DNA of 32,766 bases from Bacteroidota bacterium. Lineage in GTDB: Bacteria; Bacteroidota; Bacteroidia; UBA7662. Under the pieces are notes generated by a model, which was not told where the DNA came from, did no database searches, and worked only from the letters and a program-made list of their open reading frames with translations. Shown here piece by piece: positions 24,343 to 32,766 of the stretch. Within the stretch, counting starts at the first letter, position 1, and each line of letters begins with the position of its first letter. The DNA lies in contig SYHX01000075.1 in NCBI GenBank assembly GCA_005799025.1, positions 1-32,766 of the forward strand, written 5' to 3'. Both the position numbers and the translations under genes were made by a program.

Positions 24343-24975
24343 ATGGAGTACAATACCGTCCGACCCCCGCTTCGCGTTCCCGAATATGGTAGGGGAATTC
24401 ATTCCATGGCCGAACATTTACGGACCATAGAAGACAAGGCAGAACGCAACAAAGCGGCCCAAACCCTGATTGAGGTGATGCAACAGCTGCACGGTGGGTC
24501 CAAGGAAGGATCGGACTACCAGCAGAAACTGTGGGATCATCTCTTTGAGATGGCAGGCAAGGATGTGGAAATTGAATCACCTTTTCCTAGGCCTGAGCAT
24601 AGCCTTGTGTTCAATCCCGATGCGAGACTTCCATATCCCAAACGCAATATCAAGATAAGGCATTATGGACAATTTGTTGAAACAATGATTGCCACTGCAG
24701 TTGCTCTTGAGGAAGGTGAAGAACGCAAAGCCTTCTGTGAAGCCATTGCAAATTTCATGAAAATGAGTTATCGTAATTGGAACAAGGTAATGCTCAACGA
24801 TGAGGTGGTTTTTGCGGATCTTCGTAAATTATCAGGAGATCAAATTCAATTAAGTACCGAGGATACCGTATTGGAAACCAAATTCGCTCCATTGCCCTCT
24901 AACAACGAATTTAGTCGAGGGAAGAAACCTTTCAAGAAAAAACCTTTTTTCAAAAAGAAATTCAGACCCTCATGA
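24343..24975 (+). CDS. DUF4290 protein
   Basis: ATG at 24343 gives 210 residues starting MEYNTVRPPLRVPEYGRGIHSM, the conserved N-terminus of DUF4290. The rest is helical (IEDKAERNKAAQTLIEVM, IATAVALEEGEERKAFCEAIANFMK), with a conserved LPYPKRNIKIRHYGQ in the middle. The tail is basic, with FKKKPFFKKKF, possibly nucleic-acid binding. The family is specific to Bacteroidota and of unknown function. Its 3' end overlaps the murA start by four bases, so the two are coupled. Confidence 0.88.
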   Translation: MEYNTVRPPLRVPEYGRGIHSMAEHLRTIEDKAERNKAAQTLIEVMQQLHGGSKEGSDYQQKLWDHLFEMAGKDVEIESPFPRPEHSLVFNPDARLPYPKRNIKIRHYGQFVETMIATAVALEEGEERKAFCEAIANFMKMSYRNWNKVMLNDEVVFADLRKLSGDQIQLSTEDTVLETKFAPLPSNNEFSRGKKPFKKKPFFKKKFRPS

Positions 24976-26297
24976 ACCCTACGACACGCGATACCTTGGT
25001 GGTGGAAGGTGGGCATCCTCTTGCAGGGTGCATAACACCACAAGGCGCCAAGAACGAGGCCCTTCAGGTCCTTGCGGCTGTTCTGCTCACGGAGGAGACG
25101 GTGACTATGCATCGATTGCCGGATATTTTGGATGTTAGGCATTTGATTGATCTGCTCAAAGGACTGGGGGTCAAGGTGGACAATTTGGGCAAGGGATCCA
25201 TGCGCTTCACCGCCGAAAAACTGGATACAGCTTTTTTTGAGGGCGAGTCTTTCAAGCAAGGGGGTGCTGGTTTGAGAGGTTCCATCATGCTCTTGGGTCC
25301 TTTGCTTGCTAGGCAAGGATGGGCTATGGCACCACGACCTGGTGGTGACAAAATTGGGCGTCGTCGATTAGACACTCACTTCATGGGCTTGCAGGCCTTG
25401 GGAGCAAAACTGGTCCCCACCGAGGAGGGCGGTATGTATCGGGTAGAGGCCAAGGAATTGAGGGGTACCCATATTTTGTTAGACGAGGCCTCGGTCACGG
25501 GAACCGCGAATGTGGTGATGGCCGCCGCCTTGGCCAAAGGGGTTACAACGATATACAATGCGGCTTGTGAGCCCTATATTCAGCAGCTTTGTAGGCTAAT
25601 TAATGCCATGGGTGGCCGTATTGATCCTGATTCGATTGGGTCGAATTTGCTCCGCATTGAAGGGGTAGATCGACTTCATGGTGCAGAGCATAGGCTATTG
25701 CCGGATATGATCGAGGTAGGTAGTTTCATGGGATTGGCGGCCATGACTCGCTCCTCCTTGCGCATCCAAGATGCTGCCCCTGCCGAGTTAGGGATCATCC
25801 CCGAGGTTTTCCGTCGCATGGGCTTGCAGGTTGATGTTCAAGGGGAAGACTTGTGGATCCCTCAACAAGATCATTATACCATTGATCATTTCATGGATGG
25901 CTCCATCCTCACAGTCTCCGATGCTCCTTGGCCAGGATTTACCCCGGATCTGTTGAGCGTGGTTCTGGTGATGGCAACGCAGGCCAAAGGCTCGGTATTG
26001 ATTCATCAGAAAATGTTTGAAAGCCGCTTGTTCTTTGTCGATAAGCTGATTGATATGGGAGCGCAAATTATCTTGTGCGACCCGCACAGGGCCACCGTTA
26101 TTGGCCTTGATCATGTTCATCCTTTGAGTGGCATACGTATGACCTCGCCGGACATCCGGGCCGGTGTTGCTTTGCTGATTGCTGCTTTGTCTGCCCAGGG
26201 TACAAGCTATATAGACAATGCTTTCCAAATAGACCGTGGCTACGAGCATATTGTGGATCGGTTGAGTGCATTGGGGGCTAGTCTGCATCGGATTTGA
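24972..26297 (+). CDS. murA: UDP-N-acetylglucosamine 1-carboxyvinyltransferase (MurA), Asp variant
   Basis: The 441-residue enzyme transfers enolpyruvate from PEP to UDP-GlcNAc, the first committed step of peptidoglycan synthesis. Motifs include PQGAKNEALQVLAAVLLT (Lys27-Asn28, substrate), the GLRGSIMLLGPLLARQG loop, PRPGGDKIGRRRLDTHFMGL, and GGYEH-like DRGYEHIVDRLSALGA near the end. The catalytic Cys (Cys115 in E. coli) is Asp126 here (codon 25347-25349). Asp-type MurA in other bacteria is active and not alkylated by fosfomycin, so this organism is probably resistant at the target. The gene overlaps DUF4290. Confidence 0.95.
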   Translation: MNPTTRDTLVVEGGHPLAGCITPQGAKNEALQVLAAVLLTEETVTMHRLPDILDVRHLIDLLKGLGVKVDNLGKGSMRFTAEKLDTAFFEGESFKQGGAGLRGSIMLLGPLLARQGWAMAPRPGGDKIGRRRLDTHFMGLQALGAKLVPTEEGGMYRVEAKELRGTHILLDEASVTGTANVVMAAALAKGVTTIYNAACEPYIQQLCRLINAMGGRIDPDSIGSNLLRIEGVDRLHGAEHRLLPDMIEVGSFMGLAAMTRSSLRIQDAAPAELGIIPEVFRRMGLQVDVQGEDLWIPQQDHYTIDHFMDGSILTVSDAPWPGFTPDLLSVVLVMATQAKGSVLIHQKMFESRLFFVDKLIDMGAQIILCDPHRATVIGLDHVHPLSGIRMTSPDIRAGVALLIAALSAQGTSYIDNAFQIDRGYEHIVDRLSALGASLHRI

Positions 26298-26310
26298 TCC
26301 TGTATTGTAT

Positions 26311-26341
26311 TTGATTTTGGGCCAAGGTTGGCCTATCTTCG
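26311..26341 (+). promoter_or_regulatory. Candidate ndk promoter with internal inverted repeat
   Basis: TTG at 26311-26313, a 20-base spacer and TATCTTCG at 26334-26341 fit TTG-N19-TAnnTTTG with one mismatch. The spacer contains GGCCAA and TTGGCC (26320-26333), a perfect inverted repeat around GG. It could be the operator of a regulator binding the promoter or the stem of a murA terminator. The ndk ATG follows 16 bases after the -7 element. Confidence 0.5.
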
Positions 26342-26357
26342 CGACCGAAAATTAATT

Positions 26358-26777
26358 ATGGCGAACAACCTTACCTTCACGATGATCAAGCCCGATGCAA
26401 TGGCAGACGGGTACATGGGCAAAATTATTGCTCAAATCCAAGCCGCAGGCTTTGCTTTCAATGCCTTGAAAATGACGAGGCTGAGCAAGGCGCAGGCCGA
26501 GGCTTTCTACGTCGTTCACGCCGCGAGACCATTTTATGGAGAATTGGTGGATTTTATGTCCTCGGGGCCCATCTTGGCCGCCGTCCTAGAGAAAGAGAAT
26601 GCCGTCGCTGAATTCCGTACTTTGATTGGTGCGACCAATCCTGCGGAAGCGGCCGAAGGCACCGTACGTAAACTCTATGCCCGTAACATTGGCGAAAACG
26701 CCATTCACGGAAGCGACAGTGATGAGAATGCAGCCATCGAAGCAGCTTTCTTCTTCTCAGGACTCGAAAGAGCCTGA
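26358..26777 (+). CDS. ndk: Nucleoside diphosphate kinase
   Basis: Translation starts at ATG 26358. The 139-residue protein has [12 protein letters not shown] at the N-terminus, [30 protein letters not shown] and [12 protein letters not shown] with catalytic His117. It transfers the terminal phosphate of NTPs to NDPs via phosphohistidine. All residues of the family are present. Its last 50 bases overlap the start of the next gene in another frame. Confidence 0.95.
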   Translation: MANNLTFTMIKPDAMADGYMGKIIAQIQAAGFAFNALKMTRLSKAQAEAFYVVHAARPFYGELVDFMSSGPILAAVLEKENAVAEFRTLIGATNPAEAAEGTVRKLYARNIGENAIHGSDSDENAAIEAAFFFSGLERA

Positions 26778-27864
26778 TAGCAAACCCACTGTGGTGATTG
26801 TTGGTGCCGGTTTGGCGGGCACCGTCTTGGGTCGAACCCTGGAGAGACAAGGCAGTTCCATTCAAATTTGGGACCATCCCAACCTTGGTTCGGCAAGCCA
26901 GGTTGCTGCTGGCATTTGGTGTCCAATCAATTTCCACCGTTTAATTCCAGGTTGGAGGGCCGATGAGGCCATTCCTTGTATGTTGGCCTTTTTTGCGGAG
27001 GAGGAGCGTCACTTTGGTATGCAATTCATGCATAGTGTTCCCTATTGGAAGCCGCTCCTCGAAGACGAGCAAGTTGCGCATTGGCGTCGCAAAATGGAAG
27101 AATTACCCGAATGGCTGGACTTGAGAGAGGGAGATCAGGATGCCCTTGACTTGAAACGGATTTGCCATCATTGGGGCGTGAAGGCGTGGGGAGTCGTGAG
27201 GGCGTCAGGTTGGTTAAATATAGAGCAATACCTGCAAGCATGCCGCGCAGATTGGGTCCGTAAAGGCTACATACACGAAGGGCCTTACAAGGAATCCATG
27301 GCGAATGAAATCCTTGGAATTAGCCATTCTACCATGCTTGTCGATGCTCGTGGGTATTTTGCGTGGCAAGAACGGCAAGTGGGTCAAGAATCTGCGGTCG
27401 GCCAAGAGGGGGTCTTTCCCAAAAGATCAGTGGCCGCCATGCGCCCTGCCCAGGGAGAGCTTGTGGAATTTGACTTGGAAGGTTGGCCCCAGGATGTTTT
27501 GCTTAAGAAGGAATTGTTTATTCAGCCGTTGGGCGGGCAACGCTTTAGAGCAGGGGCCACATTTGAGTGGAGCCGATTGTCACCTATTCCTACCGAGGAA
27601 GGTAGGGCACGTTTGAATGCCGACTTGCAGAAAATGTTAGGACCATGGTGGTCCAAGGTCAAGAATTTGTATTACAAAGCCGGTATTCGCCCTTCTTCCC
27701 ATGACCGTAGACCTTACGTAGGCGCAGATCCTACAAGGATTAATCATTTTGTTTTCAATGGTTTCGGGGCCAAAGGCGTGCTCCTCGCCCCCTTGATGGC
27801 GGAAGAATTGACTGCTTTAATGATCCATCATCAATCCCTGCATCCAGAGGCTGCCCTTGGCTAA
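26728..27864 (+). CDS. FAD-dependent oxidoreductase of the DAO (D-amino acid oxidase) family
   Basis: From ATG 26728 the protein has 378 residues, overlapping ndk by 50 bases; the open frame extends to 26626 without domain signal. [20 protein letters not shown] is the FAD-binding Rossmann motif, and [13 protein letters not shown] matches the DAO-type GxxxAAG(I/M)xxP loop. The C-terminal [17 protein letters not shown] and [19 protein letters not shown] segments close the flavin site. Family members oxidise amino acids or N-methyl amines. The substrate is unknown. It is not clearly ThiO or GlpD. Confidence 0.85.
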   Translation: MQPSKQLSSSQDSKEPDSKPTVVIVGAGLAGTVLGRTLERQGSSIQIWDHPNLGSASQVAAGIWCPINFHRLIPGWRADEAIPCMLAFFAEEERHFGMQFMHSVPYWKPLLEDEQVAHWRRKMEELPEWLDLREGDQDALDLKRICHHWGVKAWGVVRASGWLNIEQYLQACRADWVRKGYIHEGPYKESMANEILGISHSTMLVDARGYFAWQERQVGQESAVGQEGVFPKRSVAAMRPAQGELVEFDLEGWPQDVLLKKELFIQPLGGQRFRAGATFEWSRLSPIPTEEGRARLNADLQKMLGPWWSKVKNLYYKAGIRPSSHDRRPYVGADPTRINHFVFNGFGAKGVLLAPLMAEELTALMIHHQSLHPEAALG

Positions 27865-27888
27865 GGCTAGCCCGCCATCTACTAAATG

Positions 27889-28878
27889 TTACGGATTGAG
27901 TAAATCGTTCAGGGCAGGATCCAAATCTGGATATCGAAAGGTAAATCCTGTATCCATTATTTTCTGCGAGGAGGCTTTGACACCTTGCAAGAGGAGATCG
28001 GATCTTTCGCCCATGATCCACCGAAGGGGCCAGGCGGGTACGGCCAGCCACAGTGGGCGATGAACGGCATCGGCCAGCCTGCGCATAAAATCAAGGTGGC
28101 GGCGGGGCAAAGGAGCAACAGCATTGTAAATCCCTGGCGACCAATTGGGCGCGAACAAGGCATGGGCAATCAGGAGTACCATATCCTCTTCGTGAATCCA
28201 GGACATCCATTGACGACCACTCCCGATGGAGGCGCCGAGCCCGAGGCGGGTCACAGGTAAGAGAGGTCCAAGCAGGCCACCACGGGCGGAGAGCACCAAC
28301 CCAATGCGCAGGGTCGTTAGCGGAGCAATGACGTTTAGGGGTTGGGTGCTTTGTTCCCAAGCCTGAGTGAGCTCCGCGAGGAAGCCTTGGCCTTGGGGGG
28401 CTGATTCGAGGGCTAATTCTTCCCCGGATTGATAATAACCAATTGCGGAAGCGGTTACAATGCGTTGAATGCATCCTTGAGGAGCTTCTGCCAGGATTTG
28501 TTTCAAGAAAATTGCGCTGATGGTGCGGCTCTCCAATAATTCTTTTCGACGTTTGCCCGTCCATGCCCGGTCGGCGATCCCTGCACCCGCCAGGTTCACC
28601 GCATGGGTGACACCCGCCAATGCCGCCCTATCCACCTGGCCCAAGGGGGGATTCCACACCCAATGCGTGACCAATCCCGGGTTCTGTCCCTGATCCACTT
28701 GCGCTGGGGGCTCTTTGGGACCCTGACCGTGGTCGCTCTTTAACGTGCGGCCCAGAATCCTGGCCTCGCAGCCCATACCGGCAAGTTTGCTGGCAAGGGC
28801 CGTTCCGATTAAGCCGCTACCCCCCGTTATAAGGATTACAGGGCGATTTTGACCTATATTATCTATTTTATGTTGCAT
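27889..28878 (-). CDS. TIGR01777-type NAD(P)-dependent epimerase (SDR39U1-like)
   Basis: ATG at 28878 (MQHKIDNIGQNRP) gives 329 residues; TTG at 28884 would add two. VILITGGSGLIGTALASKLAG is the nucleotide-binding TGxxGxxG motif. THAVNLAGAGIADRAW, a characteristic TIGR01777 segment, is followed by SRTISAIFLKQIL, TASAIGYY (Tyr of the SDR active site) and PLTTLRIGLVLS. The C-terminus carries the DUF1731-like tail ending PALNDLLNP. Function is unassigned in the family. Its start lies in a 12-bp palindrome next to the sucA promoter region. Confidence 0.88.
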   Translation of the reverse strand: MQHKIDNIGQNRPVILITGGSGLIGTALASKLAGMGCEARILGRTLKSDHGQGPKEPPAQVDQGQNPGLVTHWVWNPPLGQVDRAALAGVTHAVNLAGAGIADRAWTGKRRKELLESRTISAIFLKQILAEAPQGCIQRIVTASAIGYYQSGEELALESAPQGQGFLAELTQAWEQSTQPLNVIAPLTTLRIGLVLSARGGLLGPLLPVTRLGLGASIGSGRQWMSWIHEEDMVLLIAHALFAPNWSPGIYNAVAPLPRRHLDFMRRLADAVHRPLWLAVPAWPLRWIMGERSDLLLQGVKASSQKIMDTGFTFRYPDLDPALNDLLNP

Positions 28879-28884
28879 ATGCAA
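28873..28884. promoter_or_regulatory. 12-bp palindrome at the divergent start region
   Basis: TTGCATATGCAA at 28873-28884 is a perfect palindrome covering the start codon of the minus-strand epimerase gene. It could be a dimeric regulator site acting on the epimerase and sucA, or chance. Confidence 0.3.
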
Positions 28885-28906
28885 TATTTTTATTCGTTGG
28901 AAAAGC

Positions 28907-28914
28907 TAATTTTG
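28907..28914 (+). promoter_or_regulatory. Candidate -7 element of the sucA promoter
   Basis: TAATTTTG is an exact match to TAnnTTTG and lies 38 bases before the sucA ATG, giving a transcription start near 28921. No TTG sits at the -33 distance, so this is only half of the consensus. Confidence 0.4.
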
Positions 28915-28952
28915 CTGAGAAATCACCATCAAAGTTCCCTATTTCAAAATCC

Positions 28953-31640
28953 ATGCATCAATTTTCGTTTTTGACCGCCTCCGATGCCGTGGCCATCGAA
29001 GCATTGTACCAAGAATACAACAACGATCCCGCCTCGGTGGATTTGCAATGGGCCAGGTTTTTTGAGGGATTTGATTTTGCGGCAACCGACGCTAGATCCA
29101 AGGGCGGGGATGCAAGGGATGTACAGGTGGCCCTTTTAATGGAAGCTTATCGTAGCCGTGCCCATCTAGTTTCACAGACCAACCCCATCCGTCCCCGCAA
29201 AGACCGGAATCCGGGTTTGGCCCTTGATAATTTTGGTTTAACGGATGCTGATTTGGACCAAGGATTTGCGGTGACAGGTGGTGTTGCATTGCGCGAATCT
29301 CTTTCGCGTTTGCAGCGGATTTATTGCGGTAGCATTGGTATCGAATTTCAGCATATTCGTGAGAAAGAAATCCGGGATTGGTGCAAGGATTATTTTGAAC
29401 AACGCCCTGAGGATTACGGGTTTGATTTGGAAAAGAAAAAGCGAATTTTGGGTAAACTCAATGAGGCGGTAGTCTTTGAGAATTTTTTGCATAAGAAATT
29501 TGTAGGCCAGAAGCGCTTTTCGCTTGAAGGAGGAGAAAATACCATCCCCGCGCTGGATGCCATCCTTCGTCGTGGAGGTGAATTGGGTGTGGAGGCCGTG
29601 GCCATCGGTATGGCTCACCGTGGGCGCCTTAATGTACTGGCCAATATACTTGGAAAAACGTACGAATATATATTCAACGAATTTGAAGGCATCAAAGACC
29701 CTGATCTTAGTTTCGGGGATGGAGATGTCAAATATCATTTAGGCTTTGCATCCCAATTCGCTTGGGCAGATGGCCACGAATTGCATCTTGATTTGGTACC
29801 CAATCCATCGCATTTGGAGGCTGTGGATCCGGTCTTGGAGGGCTTTGTCCGCGCCAAGTGCGATATGTTGTATAACAAAGACTATTGTAAGATTTTGCCA
29901 GTCTTGATTCATGGCGATGCGGCTTTGGCGGGTCAAGGAGTCACTTCGGAAGTCGCCCAAATGTCCGGACTCAAAGGCTACCTTACAGGGGGGACCCTTC
30001 ATTTTGTGATCAATAACCAAATCGGATTCACTACGGATTTTGACGACGCCCGCACCTCGGATTATTGTACATCGGTCGCTTTGGGCTTGGGTTGCCCTGT
30101 ACTCCACGTCAACGGTGATGATGCGGAGGCTGTGGTTTTTACGGTGGAGATGGCTGTCGCTTTCCGGCAGAAATTTGGCCGGGATGTCTATGTGGATATG
30201 CTTTGTTACAGAAGGCATGGGCACAACGAATCCGATGAACCCAAATTCACTCAACCCACCCTATACGGACTGATCGAGAATCATCCCGACCCTCGCAGAG
30301 TTTATAGCAGCAGGTTGGAGCTCAGTGGTCAAGTAACAGCCGACTTAGCGGTCGAAATGGAAGAGAAATTCAAGGCCTTGCTGCAAGACCGCCTCAACAA
30401 AGTCAAACAGAACGAGGTCCAATACACGCTCCAACCTTTGGAAAAGGAATGGCAGGTGATGCGCAAATCCTCTTACGAAGATTTCAACTCTTCGCCGAAT
30501 ACGGCCGTCTCCCAGGAAAGCCTCGCCAAGGCGATCAAGGCATTGACCACGGTACCCGATGATTTCCAGGTTCTGCGCAAAATGGATAAGTTAATGAAAG
30601 AGCGCCAAAGCGCTTTTGAGCAGGGGAAAATCAATTGGGCCCTTGCAGAATTGTTAGCTTACGGTTCCTTGTTGCTGGAGGGTAGAAAGGTTCGGATATC
30701 CGGTCAGGATGTGGTGAGGGGGACTTTCTCGCATCGTCATGCGGCTGCCAGGGATGAACGTAATAACGAATTGCATGTTTTTTTGAACCATATAGCCTCG
30801 GGGGAGCAAGGTGCCTTTTCTATCTACAATTCCTTGCTTTCGGAATATGCGGTACTGGGCTTTGAATACGGATACTCCATGGCCTCTCCCAATGCCTTGG
30901 TGGTATGGGAGGCTCAGTTTGGTGATTTTTCGAACGGAGCTCAAACCATCATCGATCAATTCTTGAGCAGCGGCGAATCTAAATGGCGGCGAATGAGCGG
31001 TTTGGTTCTGCTCCTACCCCACGGTTACGAAGGTCAGGGCCCGGAACATTCCAGTGCCAGGCCGGAGCGTTTCCTGCAATTAGCGGCTGAGATGAACATG
31101 GTGGTGGCCAATTGCACCAGTCCAGCAAATTTCTTTCATTTGTTGCGACGACAACAAGCCTGGGCTTTCCGTAAACCTTTGGTCGTGATGACCCCCAAGG
31201 CCTTGCTTCGTCATCCTGCCTGTGTTTCATCCTTGAATGAGCTAACCCAAGGAGGATTTCAAGAAATCATCGACGATCCTCATGCCGATCCACGCAAGAT
31301 TCGTCGGGTCTTGTTCTGCACGGGCAAAATTTACTATGATTTGTTAGCATATTCCCAAGAAAACCAACGCAAGGATGTGGCCATTGTTCGCTTCGAACAA
31401 TTGTACCCCATGCCAGAGCCTCAATTGGACGCCGTCTACCTGCGCTATCCCAAGGCTGAATTTTATTGGGTTCAAGAAGAGCCCAAGAACATGGGTGCAT
31501 GGACCTATATGCTTCGCTTCGAGCAAAATCGCTCCCTCAAATTAATCTCGCGCAAGTCCAGTGCCTCACCTGCCACGGGTTACGCCAAGGTGCACGAACG
31601 TGAGCAGCAAGGCCTTGTTCAGCAGGCGTTTACTTTGTAA
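28953..31640 (+). CDS. sucA: 2-oxoglutarate dehydrogenase E1 component
   Basis: The 895-residue protein is a thiamine diphosphate enzyme that decarboxylates 2-oxoglutarate and passes the succinyl group to E2. The N-terminal E2-binding segment (LTASDAVAIEALYQEYNNDP) leads to the first transketolase-type domain with GMAHRGRLNVLANILGK, LVPNPSHLEAVDPVLEGF and GDAALAGQGVTSEVAQMS...INNQIGFTT (ThDP site). The second domain shows RGTFSHRHAA, LLPHGYEGQGPEHSSARPERFLQ, and the end carries YWVQEEPKNMGAWTYM. Length is typical of bacterial SucA. sucB follows after 71 bases, and the two probably form an operon. Confidence 0.95.
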   Translation: MHQFSFLTASDAVAIEALYQEYNNDPASVDLQWARFFEGFDFAATDARSKGGDARDVQVALLMEAYRSRAHLVSQTNPIRPRKDRNPGLALDNFGLTDADLDQGFAVTGGVALRESLSRLQRIYCGSIGIEFQHIREKEIRDWCKDYFEQRPEDYGFDLEKKKRILGKLNEAVVFENFLHKKFVGQKRFSLEGGENTIPALDAILRRGGELGVEAVAIGMAHRGRLNVLANILGKTYEYIFNEFEGIKDPDLSFGDGDVKYHLGFASQFAWADGHELHLDLVPNPSHLEAVDPVLEGFVRAKCDMLYNKDYCKILPVLIHGDAALAGQGVTSEVAQMSGLKGYLTGGTLHFVINNQIGFTTDFDDARTSDYCTSVALGLGCPVLHVNGDDAEAVVFTVEMAVAFRQKFGRDVYVDMLCYRRHGHNESDEPKFTQPTLYGLIENHPDPRRVYSSRLELSGQVTADLAVEMEEKFKALLQDRLNKVKQNEVQYTLQPLEKEWQVMRKSSYEDFNSSPNTAVSQESLAKAIKALTTVPDDFQVLRKMDKLMKERQSAFEQGKINWALAELLAYGSLLLEGRKVRISGQDVVRGTFSHRHAAARDERNNELHVFLNHIASGEQGAFSIYNSLLSEYAVLGFEYGYSMASPNALVVWEAQFGDFSNGAQTIIDQFLSSGESKWRRMSGLVLLLPHGYEGQGPEHSSARPERFLQLAAEMNMVVANCTSPANFFHLLRRQQAWAFRKPLVVMTPKALLRHPACVSSLNELTQGGFQEIIDDPHADPRKIRRVLFCTGKIYYDLLAYSQENQRKDVAIVRFEQLYPMPEPQLDAVYLRYPKAEFYWVQEEPKNMGAWTYMLRFEQNRSLKLISRKSSASPATGYAKVHEREQQGLVQQAFTL

Positions 31641-31711
31641 GTGTTGCAACAAAAACCCGTGAATGCGTAACAATTGATTATCCAATCCAATGATCAGAAA
31701 ATTGAATTTAT

Positions 31712-32766
31712 ATGGCACAAATTGAGGTGATTATTCCGGTGGTGGGTGAATCCATATCGGAAGTGGTGATCGGTCGCTGGTTCAAGAAAGACGGTGACGT
31801 AGTCCAAATGGATGAAATGTTATGTGAATTGGAAACCGACAAGGCCACCATGGAACTGAATGCCGAGCAAGCAGGCATTCTCAAAATTGTTGCAGCTGAG
31901 GGTAGCACCATTTCAGTTGGCGCCTTGGTGGCGACGATCGAAAGTTCCGGCGTTGCTTCAGCTCCGAACCCAGCATCCAACGTCCCCGCTGCGGATTCTC
32001 TGGCTACGGAACCGTTATCCCCAGTCCCAACGGCAGTGTCCACAACCCCTGCCTTAGGATCCACTGCGGCCCCTATTTCTGTTCCAGCCTCCGCTTCGGT
32101 CGTGATGAATGCGCCCGTTGCTCCCCATTCCGATAAAACTGTTCAAACCAGTACTCCAAGCGGGCCTCAGCGCAGAGAGAGGATGAGCCAACTCCGCAAA
32201 ACCATCGCAAAGCGATTGGTCGCCGTCAAAAACGAAACAGCTATGTTGACCACCTTCAACGAGGTCAATATGGGCCCTTTGATGGAAATGAGGTCGCGTT
32301 ATAAAGATTCTTTCAAGGAGAAATACGGGGTGGGTTTGGGATTCATGTCGTTGTTCAGTAAGGCGGTATGCCTAGCCATGAAGGAGTTTCCGGTCATCAA
32401 TGCGTCCATTGACGGGGAGGAATTGCTTTATCACGATTACGTGGATTTGAGTATTGCGGTCTCTGCGCCTCGCGGCCTTATGGTTCCTGTCGTTCGGGGC
32501 GCGGATCGCATGGTCCTGCATGAAATTGAGAGGGAGATCGCGCGTTTGGCTGCCAAGGCCAGGGAAGGGACCCTTTCGGTGGATGAAATGGCGGGGGGCA
32601 CCTTTACCATTACCAACGGTGGTGTTTTTGGATCCATGCTCTCCACGCCCATTATTAACGCCCCTCAAAGTGCCATCCTGGGGATGCATAATATTGTAGA
32701 GAGGCCCATTGCCCTGAAGGGTCAGGTGGTTATTAAGCCCATGATGTACCTGGCCCTCAGCTACGA
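31712..32766 (+). CDS. sucB: Dihydrolipoyl succinyltransferase E2 (SucB), 3' end outside window
   Basis: ATG 31712 starts 351 visible codons. Residues 2-77 form the lipoyl domain with ETDKATMEL (lipoyl Lys44). Residues 80-155 are an Ala/Pro/Ser/Thr-rich linker. From 156 ([31 protein letters not shown]) comes the acyltransferase domain with [33 protein letters not shown] and [30 protein letters not shown]. The peripheral-subunit-binding domain (consensus SPAARKLAxExGID...GTGKDGRITKEDV) usually found between these is not visible. E2 forms the core of the complex and moves succinyl to CoA. The catalytic HxxxD end lies beyond the window. Confidence 0.93.
   Translation, partial: MAQIEVIIPVVGESISEVVIGRWFKKDGDVVQMDEMLCELETDKATMELNAEQAGILKIVAAEGSTISVGALVATIESSGVASAPNPASNVPAADSLATEPLSPVPTAVSTTPALGSTAAPISVPASASVVMNAPVAPHSDKTVQTSTPSGPQRRERMSQLRKTIAKRLVAVKNETAMLTTFNEVNMGPLMEMRSRYKDSFKEKYGVGLGFMSLFSKAVCLAMKEFPVINASIDGEELLYHDYVDLSIAVSAPRGLMVPVVRGADRMVLHEIEREIARLAAKAREGTLSVDEMAGGTFTITNGGVFGSMLSTPIINAPQSAILGMHNIVERPIALKGQVVIKPMMYLALSY

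Noticed and set aside
24846-25316. 156-codon minus-strand frame across DUF4290 and murA
   Set aside because: Overlaps two conserved genes and shows no domain.
1-32766. CRISPR array, tRNA or rRNA genes
   Set aside because: No regularly spaced repeats, no cloverleaf with conserved T-loop, and no rRNA-like blocks were seen by eye; a tRNAscan or Infernal run would be needed to exclude small RNAs.

Overview
This is bacterial chromosomal DNA, most likely from a member of the Bacteroidota. The evidence is gene content: a DUF4290 gene beside murA, a tandem DUF1599 gene divergent from folP-cdaA, a DoxX/BT_3928-type protein, a MurA with Asp at the catalytic Cys position, carotenoid/retinal genes, many SPII lipoproteins and small outer-membrane barrels, and candidate TTG-(N19-21)-TAnnTTTG promoters. 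No taxonomic search could be run.

There are three compositional blocks. Block 1 (1-6421, moderate to high GC) holds the end of an unrecognised gene, then a tightly overlapping operon of a class III PLP aminotransferase, a GNAT acyltransferase, an ATP-grasp ligase and a small outer-membrane protein gene broken by one in-frame stop. It looks like a compact small-molecule biosynthesis cassette. Opposite it lies a gene that fuses a CrtY-type lycopene cyclase to a Brp/Blh beta-carotene 15,15'-dioxygenase, so one polypeptide should take lycopene to retinal.

Block 2 (about 6440-16720) is clearly AT-rich. It begins with a gene graveyard: a signal-peptide ORF remnant, a NERD-domain pseudogene with three stops and a poly-T slip, and a decayed IS3-type transposase fragment. 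After a hairpin and a good promoter comes a run of nearly contiguous envelope genes: a lipoprotein, an NlpC/P60-CapA hybrid whose C-terminus is split by a frame change, a YkuD-like lipoprotein, an M23 peptidase, a large unrecognised lipoprotein and an APC amino-acid permease. Then come a secreted protein, a beta-barrel protein, a 57-residue repeat protein and a TPR lipoprotein. The run looks like a peptidoglycan-processing and uptake module and is the best candidate for an undescribed system here.

Block 3 (16776-32766, moderate GC) is housekeeping: cdaA and folP (minus strand), DUF1599, a DoxX-family protein, an Opp/Dpp-type permease, shikimate kinase, a UvrD/PcrA helicase, DUF4290, murA, ndk, an FAD oxidoreductase, a TIGR01777 epimerase (minus strand), and sucA plus the start of sucB, which runs off the window. 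The encoded SucB appears to lack the usual E3/E1-binding domain. No rRNA, tRNA or CRISPR array was seen.
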